In this document: positions 1-6,444 of the stretch, piece by piece
Position numbering within the stretch: position 1 is the first letter of the stretch
Layout of the letters: each line of letters opens with the position of its first letter
From: an uncultured Mycoplasma sp.
Lineage (GTDB): Bacteria; Bacillota_I; Bacilli_A; Mycoplasmatales; Metamycoplasmataceae
Reading direction: 5' to 3'
DNA length: 6,444 nt
Assembly: GCA_946998935.1 (NCBI GenBank)
Contig: CAMQBE010000037.1
Location: 1 to 6,444, forward strand
The notes under the pieces: generated by a model
Databases searched by the model: none
What the model was told of the DNA's origin: nothing
What the model saw: the letters and a program-made list of their open reading frames with translations, nothing else
Made by a program: the position numbers and the translations under genes

Positions 1-39
1 CTTACATAATGGTTTTATGCCAACAAAATAGAGGTAAAT

Positions 40-1110
40 ATGGATAAAAAAACATTTAAAAAACACTTAATTGAATATTTAGAAACTGAAGCAATGTCTC
101 GTAGAGAACAACCAGTAGCAGATTTGATTATTTCAAGATTGAATAAAAATACACCATATGAAATATCATATGATGGCTTTGGTTCATTAATTTTGCATAA
201 ACCTTCAAAAGTTAAAAACACACCTAAATTTATGGTTTGCGCGCATATGGATGAAGTAGGTTATTTAGTTAGAATTATTGATGATAATGGGCAAATATTA
301 GTCAGCCCTGTTGGCGGTATTTGAGCATCAGTAGTTATAGGAACTAAAGCAACTTTAGTTACTCGTAATGGTAAAAAACATTTTGGTGTTTTTGGTCATA
401 CTTCAATTCATATTATGGAAGATTCTAAAGTTTCAAAAGCTATAACAAACAAAGAACTATATGTAGATTTCGGTTTTAAAAACAAAGAAGAAGCTTTAAA
501 AGCTGGTGTTGAAGTGGGCGATCCTATTTATATGTCAGGTGAAACAATTTACTTTGATAATCCAGATCTTGTGGGCGGTAAGGCTATGGATAATCGTGGT
601 GGTTGTATGACACTTGAATATATTGCTAAAGCTTTAGAAGATATTGATTTGGATGTTGACTTATATCTTGTTGGTAGTGTGCAAGAAGAAGTTGGCGAAC
701 GTGGTGCTAAAACAGCTGTTAGTGTAATTAATCCTCAAATAGCTATAGCTTTAGATACTACTACTGCGCATGATACCATTGGTACTATAAAAGGCATGAC
801 AAAACTAGGTTATGGGGCAGCCATTAGAATGATGGATCGCGATATGCTAGCTAATCCTTATTTAGCCGAATTCATGTGTTCTATAGGTAAAAAATACAAA
901 ATACCTCACTATAAATTTGTAGCTGAAGGTGGTGGTACAGATGCAGCTATGTTGCAATATTCCCAAGGTGGTGCAGCAACGTTAACTATCTCATTACCTC
1001 AACGTTATTTACATTCACCAATAGGTGTTTGCGATATTAATGATTTAATAGCCGCAGGTGATTTAATAGTTGAGACTATTAAAAATATTTCCAAGTCTAA
1101 AATATTCTAA
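40..1110 (+). CDS. M42 family metallo-aminopeptidase (glutamyl aminopeptidase / TET-type), 356 aa
   Basis: Predicted cytoplasmic dinuclear-metal aminopeptidase that removes N-terminal residues from short peptides; M42 enzymes usually form dodecameric tetrahedral (TET) particles. The protein must be read with TGA as Trp at residue 95 (bases 322-324); the sequence continues collinearly on both sides. Visible metal and catalytic positions of the family are His69 and Asp71 in CAHMDEVG, Asp184 in GGKAMDNRGG, Glu216-Glu217 in VQEEVGERG, Asp239 in IALDTTT, and His325 in RYLHSPIGV. Their spacing matches the family's usual H-D-E-E-D-H layout, so it should be active. Length is normal for M42. The ATG at 40 is chosen because GAGG at 31-34 lies five bases upstream and the N-terminal helix precedes the peptidase fold as expected. 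There is no signal peptide. A terminator follows at 1120-1153. The substrate (Glu, Asp, Leu or Lys peptides) cannot be told from the sequence. Confidence 0.94.
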
Positions 1111-1119
1111 AAAAGTTTT

Positions 1120-1153
1120 AAAAATATGCCGTCTCGGAAGGGTATATTTTTTA
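1120..1153. terminator. Bidirectional intrinsic terminator between convergent genes
   Basis: Inverted repeat with arms 1120-1130 (AAAAATATGCC) and 1141-1151 (GGTATATTTTT), pairing over 11 bp with one G-U and a 10-nt loop. A T-run follows on the plus strand and an A-run precedes it, so the same hairpin can end transcription in both directions. It lies ten bases after the peptidase stop and just beyond the stop of the convergent membrane-protein gene. Confidence 0.75.
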
Positions 1154-1157
1154 GAAA

Positions 1158-1772
1158 TTAATTTTCAACAACAGGTTTTTTGTTTTCAGCGTTCATCTTT
1201 GTATTTGCAAATATTAATCCAATGATGCTTACTACTACTATAGACGTTTCAAAAATGAATAATGTGATAGGTGCACCTTTAAGTAAAAATTCTTCGTTTT
1301 GTTTACTATCATATTTTATGCCTCATCAGGATATCATAATCAATGCTGTTAATAAAGTACCTGCAAAAAGAATGGTGTTGTAAATTATCGAAAATAGGTT
1401 TTTCCCCATTATTGCTCTTGTCATTAAAATTGCTCCAAAAGCAATAATTAAGAAAGTAATTATTCAATGTAGGTATACTCCCATTCTTCCAAAAATAAAT
1501 CAAGCTAATTCTGCCCCTTTAGCATTAGAATAAGCTTCCTTAAGAGCTTTATAATAATTTTCGTCGGCAACTTTAACATATTTATAAAAGTGGAATCCTG
1601 TGAATCAACCTTCTACAAATTTTTCTTGTGATTCTGTTAATGTTTTTCCGCTGTTTTCATATGCATAGCACGCAATAGCTTCACACGTTATAAAGAACAA
1701 TGCTAAAGCTAGAAAAGTTATAAGTAATGCATATAATGTTTTATATGATGGTATGTTTAATTTCTTTTCCAT
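1158..1772 (-). CDS. Four-helix integral membrane protein of unknown function, 204 aa
   Basis: I do not recognise this gene and assign no function. It is invisible with the standard code because five Trp residues (56, 91, 103, 149, 150) are all TGA; with table 4 it is one uninterrupted frame. It begins MEKKLNIPSYK at 1772, with a good AAAGGA Shine-Dalgarno at 1778-1783 upstream, and ends in TAA at 1158-1160. Hydrophobic segments are at about residues 12-35, 99-121, 127-149 and 167-190. Between the first and second lies a polar, aromatic-rich segment of about 60 residues (36-95), probably outside the membrane given the positive N-terminus. The C-tail is short and charged (NAENKKPVVEN). The first helix is not followed by a lipobox, and I see no transporter, protease or enzyme motif. 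It is a single-gene unit, divergent from the YneF gene. Existence as a gene is well supported by length, codon pattern and ribosome site; its role is unknown. Confidence 0.88.
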
Positions 1773-1786
1773 ATTTTTCCTTTCAA

Positions 1787-1804
1787 TATCCTAAAATAAG
1801 GATA
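1787..1804 (-). promoter_or_regulatory. Small hairpin in the leader of the membrane-protein gene
   Basis: TATCCT (1787-1792) and AGGATA (1799-1804) form a perfect 6-bp inverted repeat with a 6-nt spacer. In the minus-strand transcript it lies just upstream of the AAAGGA ribosome site at 1778-1783. It could influence translation initiation or be chance in AT-rich DNA. There is no T-run after it, so it is not a terminator. Confidence 0.25.
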
Positions 1805-1844
1805 ATTTAATTTGATATAAAGTTTAGTTTTTATTTATTTAATT

Positions 1845-1862
1845 TTGTTAACAACATAACAA
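1845..1862. promoter_or_regulatory. Palindrome TTGTTAACAA plus half-site in divergent intergenic region
   Basis: A perfect 10-bp palindrome at 1845-1854, followed by a second TAACAA copy at 1857-1862, 8 bp in phase from the first (1849-1854). It sits between the divergent membrane-protein and YneF genes, where a shared operator could lie. No regulator is encoded nearby and the base composition makes chance palindromes fairly likely. I see no clear sigma-type promoter for the minus-strand gene in this 195-bp gap. Confidence 0.2.
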
Positions 1863-1892
1863 TTTTTTTAATTTTTCATAGCATTATTAAAG

Positions 1893-1921
1893 TTGAAAAA
1901 GTTTATATAATATGTTAAAAT
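1893..1921 (+). promoter_or_regulatory. Promoter of the YneF-like gene
   Basis: TTGAAA at 1893-1898, a 17-bp spacer, and TAAAAT at 1916-1921 preceded by TG at 1913-1914, which gives an extended -10. A perfect TATAAT also lies at 1906-1911 but has no good -35 at the right distance. Either choice predicts a leader of roughly 40-50 nt before the ATG at 1968. Confidence 0.55.
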
Positions 1922-1967
1922 TAATTAGAAAAATTAGCCATAGAAGGCATAAAATAAAGGAGTTTAA

Positions 1968-2207
1968 ATGAGTACAGGAGCATGAATAGGAATTTGTTTT
2001 GCAGTTGCCATTGTAAGTATTATTTGTACTGTAATTATTACAATGGTTGCAGATCGTAAGTCATTTCAAAAACAATTAAAAGAAAATCCACCTATTACCG
2101 AAAAAATGGTTAGAGCAATGTTCTTACAAATGGGACGCAAAGCATCAGAAGCTCAAATCAAAGCTGTAATGCGTTCAATGACTAATGCTAAAAATGAAGG
2201 TAAATAA
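1968..2207 (+). CDS. yneF: YneF / UPF0154 family small membrane protein, 79 aa
   Basis: Small single-pass membrane protein of the YneF (UPF0154) family, conserved in Bacillota and mycoplasmas; its biochemical role is not known. One TGA at codon 6 is read as Trp. Residues 5-27 form a hydrophobic helix near the N-terminus (AWIGICFAVAIVSIICTVII). A short basic segment (DRKSFQKQLK) follows, then the family signature ENPPITEKMVRAMFLQMG at about 39-56 and a C-terminal helix with conserved Met (IKAVMRSM). The layout suggests a membrane anchor with a small cytoplasmic helical domain. A strong AAAGGAG ribosome site at 1956-1962 lies five bases before the ATG, and the gene ends in tandem TAA TAA stops (2205-2210). 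It is monocistronic, between its own promoter and a terminator. Family assignment is by the NPPIxExMxRxMxxQMG pattern recalled from the family; function is not inferred. Confidence 0.92.
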
Positions 2208-2219
2208 TAATTAATATGG

Positions 2220-2252
2220 AAAAAGTTTAAGCTTGCGGGCCTAAACTTTTTT
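2220..2252. terminator. Bidirectional intrinsic terminator, yneF / rnjA
   Basis: Arms AAAAAGTTTA (2220-2229) and TAAACTTTTT (2242-2251) pair perfectly over 10 bp. The stem is extended past one A-C mismatch by two G-C pairs (2231-2232 with 2239-2240), leaving a TTGCGG loop. T-runs exist on both strands. The right arm overlaps the RNase J stop codon (2251-2253), so the hairpin serves both convergent genes. Confidence 0.85.
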
Positions 2253-4083
2253 ATTCTTCATCTTCATCATCATGGATATCTTCGTCAATTTCTTCACTTG
2301 AACCAAACATTTCGTTCTTAACATCTTTAAGCAATTTAGAAGTTTTCTTGATTTCGTTTTCGTCTATTTCTTTGCCAAATTTAATCTTTGATTTTGAAAG
2401 CATTGAATCATCTTCATCATCAGTAAATAAAATAGTTGGAATGATAATAGGTCTACGACGCTTTTCTTTATAGAAAAGGTTTTCTAAACGGTCAATAATC
2501 AATTGTTTTAAATCAACTACATTTCAATCAGGTGTATTTTTAATAAAGTATAAAGCAGCGCCATGAGCTATTCTTTTAGCTTCTTCGACTAATTCTAATG
2601 AAGTTTTAACATAGAAACTACCACGACTAATCAAACCTGGACGTCCTACTATAGAATTGTTTTTCTTGTTGATATTTAGAATGATATTAACAAATCCGCT
2701 ATCAGCTAAACGTGCTCTTTCTTTGATAATATTAGCATTTAAATTAAGTGTTGAATGTCCATCGATATATATTGGGCCAAAATCTATTTTTTCATCACTT
2801 GCTGTTAAAACATTATTGTTTAAGTTGTAAACTCTACCTAGTTCTGGAGTTAAAACATTTTCGGGCTTAACGCCATTTCTTACAGCACTTTGACCATGCA
2901 CTATACTCATACGATATTCGCCATGGTAAGGCATAAAGTATTTAGGTTTAGTTAATTGGAAGATTTTATCATGTTCATATTTATAAGCATGACCTGAAGT
3001 ATGTAAATATCCATCAACACCATTTTCTTTAATTACTGCGCCTAGTTTAACTAAACGATTAATAAGTAATTCAATAACCATACGGTTGCCAGGTATAGCT
3101 GAAGAAGAAAAGATAATCATATCGCCTTTTTCAATTTTGACGTTTGAGTGTTTACCATAGCTCATTCTGCTTAAAGCAGCAAGTTGTTCACCTTGACTAC
3201 CAGTAGTTAATATAACTAAATCTTTATCAGGCACTTTAGCCATATCTTTTTTGTCAATGATGACATCATTTGAAACATTGATTTCACCAATTTTGCGACC
3301 AATTTTAATTCCTTGAACCATTGAGCGACCAAAAGCTATAACTTTTTTATTTAGCTTCATTGCTAATTCAATAATTGCCTTAACACGAGTTAAGTTAGAT
3401 GCAAAAGCTGTAATGATTGTTTTTCTTGTAGCTGCGCGCATGTGTTTTTCAATATCAGTTAAAATATCGCTTTCACTAGGTGAATGAAATGGACGCATAG
3501 CATTAGTTGAGTCACTTAAAAGTATGCTTAAGCCTTCTTTACCAATTTGGTCTAAACGCGCAAAGTCTGTATAGCCCCCAATAGGACGATAGTCAAATCT
3601 AAAGTCACCAGTACACATGATTGAACCATTAGGAGTTTTAATCCTAATACCAAAAGCATCCGGAATTGAGTGTTGAGCTGTTCAAAAATCTACGCTGCAA
3701 GCTCCAAATTTATGAACTGCACTTTTTTCTATTTCAATAAACTCTACTTTGTCTGTTATGTTATTTTCTTCAAATTTAAGTTTTAAATATTCAATTGCTA
3801 TTCTAGGAGCAAAAATTCTTTTTAGATGTGTTTGTTTAACAAGATAAATAACTCCACCAATGTGGTCTTCGTGGCCGTGGGTTATAAATAAACCTTCGAT
3901 ATCATTTCTTCTGCCTTCAAGATAAGAATAATCAGGAATAATACCTTTAACACCAGTTTGTGCTGTATCAGCAAATTTAATACCAGCGTCGACTATAAAA
4001 ACTTGTTTGCCATATTCTACAATTAAAGTAGCTTTACCTATTTCTTGAACTCCACCAATAGGAATAACACGTGTAGGGGTCAT
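2251..4083 (-). CDS. rnjA: Ribonuclease J (RNase J1-type, metallo-beta-lactamase/beta-CASP), 610 aa
   Basis: Cytoplasmic metal-dependent 5'-3' exonuclease and endonuclease for mRNA decay and rRNA maturation, central in bacteria lacking RNase E. TGA at residues 134 and 520 is Trp; otherwise the frame is open throughout. The beta-lactamase core shows GGVQEIGK (10-17), VDAG with Asp32, metal motif HGHEDHIGG (His69, His71, Asp73, His74), His138 in TAQHSIPD, and Asp160 in CTGDFRFD. The beta-CASP part shows TAFASNLTRV, HTSGHA (His361, His365) and His387 in PYHGEYR. All metal ligands are present, including HGHEDH, which favours J1; B. subtilis J2 has a changed motif here. At 610 aa it is longer than the usual 555-570, with an acidic tail in about the last 16 residues. 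The start at 4083 is preferred over an upstream in-frame ATG at 4116, because GGAGG (4090-4094) is correctly spaced for it and homology begins there. It has its own promoter and terminator. Confidence 0.96.
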
Positions 4084-4089
4084 AAAAAT

Positions 4090-4094
4090 CCTCC
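4090..4094 (-). promoter_or_regulatory. Shine-Dalgarno deciding the rnjA start
   Basis: GGAGG on the minus strand, six bases before the ATG at 4083. It lies inside the frame that could open at 4116, and no comparable site precedes 4116. The shorter start is therefore preferred, dropping eleven residues (MNNINKRWRIF). Confidence 0.85.
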
Positions 4095-4144
4095 ATCTTT
4101 TATTTATATTATTCATTAAATAAATAGTAAGTTAAATAACTATA

Positions 4145-4174
4145 TAAATAATAGCATTAAGCCTTTATTGTCAA
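4145..4174 (-). promoter_or_regulatory. Promoter of rnjA
   Basis: On the minus strand a consensus TTGACA (4169-4174) is followed by TATTAT at 4148-4153 (15-bp spacer) or TATTTA at 4145-4150 (18-bp spacer). Predicted leader is about 55 nt. It lies between the terminator of the lipoprotein locus (4201-4230) and the rnjA ribosome site, so rnjA is transcribed independently. Confidence 0.6.
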
Positions 4175-4200
4175 TAAAAAAATAATTTTTTATTTTTGGC

Positions 4201-4230
4201 AAATAAAAACTTAGCCGAAGCTAAGCCTTT
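4201..4230 (-). terminator. Intrinsic terminator with UUCG tetraloop, end of lipoprotein locus
   Basis: Minus-strand transcript reads CTTAGC-TTCG-GCTAAG (4225 down to 4210), then TTTTTATTT (4209-4201). The C(UUCG)G tetraloop is an unusually stable cap. G-U and A-U pairs can lengthen the stem (AAAAGG at 4226-4231 against the T-run). It begins eight bases after the lipoprotein stop at 4238-4240. Confidence 0.9.
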
Positions 4231-4539
4231 TAAAAATTTATATTGCAAATTCGTCGATGAAAGCTGATCTTTCAGTGCCTTCTTGGCCATTGATTACAGG
4301 TTTATAAACAATTTTGATTCTTCATTCACCATTAGGACCTTGGTATTTTTCAACACTAATAACATTAGGTGTTCCATGTGTAAGGAATATTCTAATGTTA
4401 TTTTTATTTACATCGTTTCAACTTACTACTTGTTGGTAATTCTCGTCATCGTATTGACTTAAATTTCCTACAAATGTAAAGAAGCCCATATTTGAACTAG
4501 ATAATCTTTCTTTAGTTGTGTTTTGTTGATTTGTTAAAA

Positions 4540-5698
4540 TCAGTTATATCAGAGTACTTGTCATCACTTGTAGCACCGTTTCTGCTTAAAGTATAATGAC
4601 TCTTAAGATTCCTTCTTTGATTAAATATTCGAATCTTCCTTTGTTAACTGTAACGTCAGAAGTTTTTGACGTTAGAACTACGTCTGTAGTGAATACTGAA
4701 TCAGGTGATATTAATTCATGTCTTTTAACTTTTTCAATTAAACTAGCAGTTGCGCTTAATTTATTAAGCTTATCTTTTTCAGTTAATTTTTTAAACCCGT
4801 TAATAATTTCGCTTTTTGTTTTACCTTTAACTCCTTCAATAACAACGCTATAACTAATTTTTAGAGTTCCCGCTTCATCGTTTATTTCACTTATTTTGGT
4901 GTCTGTAATAGTTTCATCACTCGTTGTGATTGTAAAGTTACTTGTTTTAACTACAGAAGCTCTAACTTTTGATTTGTCTCCATTGTATTTAACTGAAGTT
5001 ATGGCTTCTTCTAAACGTTGTTCAGGAGTTTTAATAACGAATCCCGTCAAATGTTGCATTAATGTGTTCTGATTTGCCACTTATAGTAACATCAAAAGAA
5101 ACAACAAGAGTCCCTTGATAGTTTTTGGGAATAATTTTTTGTTTGATATTGTTGCATATTTAGTTGGAGTTGTAATAACAACATCATCTTTTTGAACTTT
5201 GCTTGGTATTGTTTCGGTTCTATCTACATTAAGTTTAATTATTATTTTATTTTTAACTTCTGCTAGTCATTGATTCAAGTTAATTGTTTTGTATTGGATA
5301 GTTAAATCGTTTTTAACATTTCCACGAATGTCTAAATCGTACTTAATACTTAAGATTCCTTCTATGTCGTTAGCTTCTTTTGAAACATAAGTTGCGTTAC
5401 CTAAAGTTGAACTTAAAACAATATCGCTTTCTTTGATTTCAGAAGTTGGAATATATTTAGGTTCAATACCATTTTTTAATGCTATTGTAACTTCAGCTTT
5501 TGCAAATAATTGGTCTTCAGTCAAACATTTTAAAGTTGCGGTTTTTTCTGCGCTTGTTTTATCTTTAAATGTTATAGTGTATTTAACACTAAGAACTCCA
5601 GTTGAGTTGTCGAAATATTTACTAATAAACTTAGCTTCACCAATAAATGGCGCAAGTTTAATATTATCGTCTTCAATTTCTGAAGGCATATAATCACT
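4540..5698 (-). repeat. Five degenerate tandem protein-domain repeats, about 80-86 codons each
   Basis: Units begin roughly at 5698, 5464, 5224, 4984 and 4726 on the minus strand. Typical openings are YMPSEIEDDNIKL, YIPTSEIKESDIVL and ETIPSKVQKDDVVI. The hallmark Gly codons (TGVL, EGIL, QGTL, AGTL, EGIL) start at 5599, 5359, 5114, 4870 and 4612, giving spacings of 240, 245, 244 and 258 bases. Departures from multiples of three fall where the frameshifts are. DNA identity between units is low, so this is old domain duplication and not a recent DNA repeat. Confidence 0.75.
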
Positions 5699-5748
5699 AG
5701 CACTTTTGTTGTTTAATAAAGTAATTTTAGCAGTAGCATTGTTAGCTA

Positions 5749-5755
5749 TTTTTTT
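5749..5755 (-). repeat. Seven-A homopolymer at the first lipoprotein frameshift
   Basis: On the coding strand CCC is followed by seven A and then TAG. The run lies directly after the lipobox Cys27, at codons 31-33. Seven A puts TAG in frame; eight (or five) would join the signal peptide to the repeat domains. Its place at the 5' end of a surface lipoprotein matches known mycoplasma slippage switches. Confidence 0.6.
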
Positions 5756-5859
5756 GGGTTTTGTTTACAGCTAATAGTAGCTGGCAATAATGTTACAAAT
5801 GGTGCTATTGCACTTATTGATAAAAATATTTTTTTCTTATTTTCCATTTTAAATATAAG

Positions 5860-5883
5860 AAAAACCCACTATTATAAGTGAGT
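5860..5883 (-). terminator. Short intrinsic terminator after lysS
   Basis: Minus-strand ACTCACT (5883-5877) pairs with AGTGGGT (5870-5864) over 7 bp with one G-U and loop TATAAT, followed by a short run of five T (5864-5860). It lies about 15 bases beyond the lysS stop and about 13 before the lipoprotein ATG. It is weaker than the other terminators in this window. Confidence 0.6.
5871..5876 (-). promoter_or_regulatory. Possible -10 box for the lipoprotein, inside the terminator loop
   Basis: A perfect TATAAT on the minus strand, 26 bases before the ATG at 5847, would place a start site within or after the terminator's descending arm, leaving a very short leader. No recognisable -35 lies 16-18 bases upstream, though -35 boxes are often weak in mycoplasmas. 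Confidence 0.35.
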
Positions 5884-5897
5884 CTTCTAAAAGGATG

Positions 5898-6444
<547 letters not shown>

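Larger units (their letters stand above)
4238..5847 (-). pseudogene. Frameshifted surface lipoprotein with Lipoprotein_17-type repeats (five indels)
   Basis: Reads as a membrane-anchored surface lipoprotein but cannot be translated as one frame. It starts at 5847 with MENKKK, a hydrophobic signal segment (residues 7-25) and a lipobox-like TISC with Cys27 as the predicted lipidated residue. The first frame stops at 5746-5748 (33 aa). Restoring frame needs +1 in A7 at 5749-5755, +1 in A6 at 5135-5140, -1 in GGG(A) at 5042-5045, +1 near 4599-4603 and -1 in TTTT at 4536-4539. The sum gives exactly 537 codons (536 aa). The reconstruction has five tandem domains, each with a G-[VIT]-L-x-[VI]-x-[YF] strand motif, and a unique C-terminal region of about 95 residues (NMGFFTFVGN to FIDEFAI) containing two TGA Trp codons. 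The domain pattern resembles Lipoprotein_17 (lipoprotein-associated domain) of variable mycoplasma surface proteins, recognised from memory. No Shine-Dalgarno precedes the ATG. The first tract could be phase-variable, but the other four breaks favour a recent pseudogene or sequence errors. Confidence 0.85.

Noticed and set aside
2..31. Possible tail of an upstream gene (LHNGFMPTK, TAG at 29-31) overlapping the peptidase ribosome site
   Set aside because: Only nine codons are visible, and a -10-like CATAAT (5-10) could equally be present; too short to support either.
322..324. In-frame TGA splitting the M42 peptidase into two pieces
   Set aside because: The frame and family sequence continue directly through it (GGI-W-ASVV), and TGA fits Trp throughout the window, so the gene is intact under code 4.
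1936..1948. Small GCC/GGC hairpin in the yneF leader as a riboswitch
   Set aside because: Only about three to four base pairs, with no recognisable aptamer or expression platform.
2524..3684. RNase J appearing as three separate coding segments
   Set aside because: The breaks at 2524-2526 and 3682-3684 are TGA codons in one common frame inside conserved motifs; this is one protein.
4084..4116. Longer RNase J start at the ATG at 4116
   Set aside because: The GGAGG ribosome site lies inside this extension and is correctly placed for 4083; the extra residues have no family match.
4596..5693. Plus-strand open frames opposite the lipoprotein (4596-4853, 5433-5693)
   Set aside because: They are antisense to the repeat domains, lack ribosome sites and do not resemble known proteins; shadows of the minus-strand coding sequence.
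4238..5847. Programmed ribosomal frameshifting in the lipoprotein
   Set aside because: Five shifts in mixed directions would be needed, only two at A-runs and without typical stimulatory structures; mutation or sequence error is simpler.

Overview
The window comes from an AT-rich mollicute (Mycoplasma sensu lato) that reads UGA as tryptophan. In-frame TGA codons fall where Trp fits in every long gene: residue 95 of the M42 peptidase, residues 134 and 520 of RNase J, five positions in the 204-aa membrane protein, and residue 6 of the YneF-like protein. With the standard code these genes look broken; with translation table 4 they are intact. Species cannot be fixed from the sequence alone.

Layout. 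A plus-strand M42 metallo-aminopeptidase (40-1110) converges on a minus-strand four-helix membrane protein of unknown function (1158-1772) across a bidirectional terminator. A 195-bp divergent intergenic region carries a promoter for a plus-strand YneF/UPF0154 membrane protein (1968-2207). That gene converges, across a second terminator, on minus-strand RNase J (2251-4083), which has its own TTGACA-type promoter. Upstream of RNase J on the same strand is a degraded lipoprotein gene (4238-5847) with tandem Lipoprotein_17-like domains, followed by a UUCG-tetraloop terminator. The right edge holds the 3' part of lysS (minus), separated from the lipoprotein by a small terminator whose loop also spells a -10 hexamer.

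How it fits together. Most genes are housekeeping: peptide catabolism, RNA decay and tRNA charging. Nearly every gene has its own terminator, so this is a run of short transcription units and not one operon. The accessory-like element is the lipoprotein locus. Its reading frame is broken by five single-base indels, the first in a 7-A tract just after the lipobox. The reconstructed product (536 aa, five repeat units of about 80-86 aa) is still clearly recognisable. It is best called a recently inactivated, or possibly OFF-phase, surface lipoprotein. No mobile element, CRISPR array, tRNA or rRNA was seen, and I found no convincing new multi-gene system.
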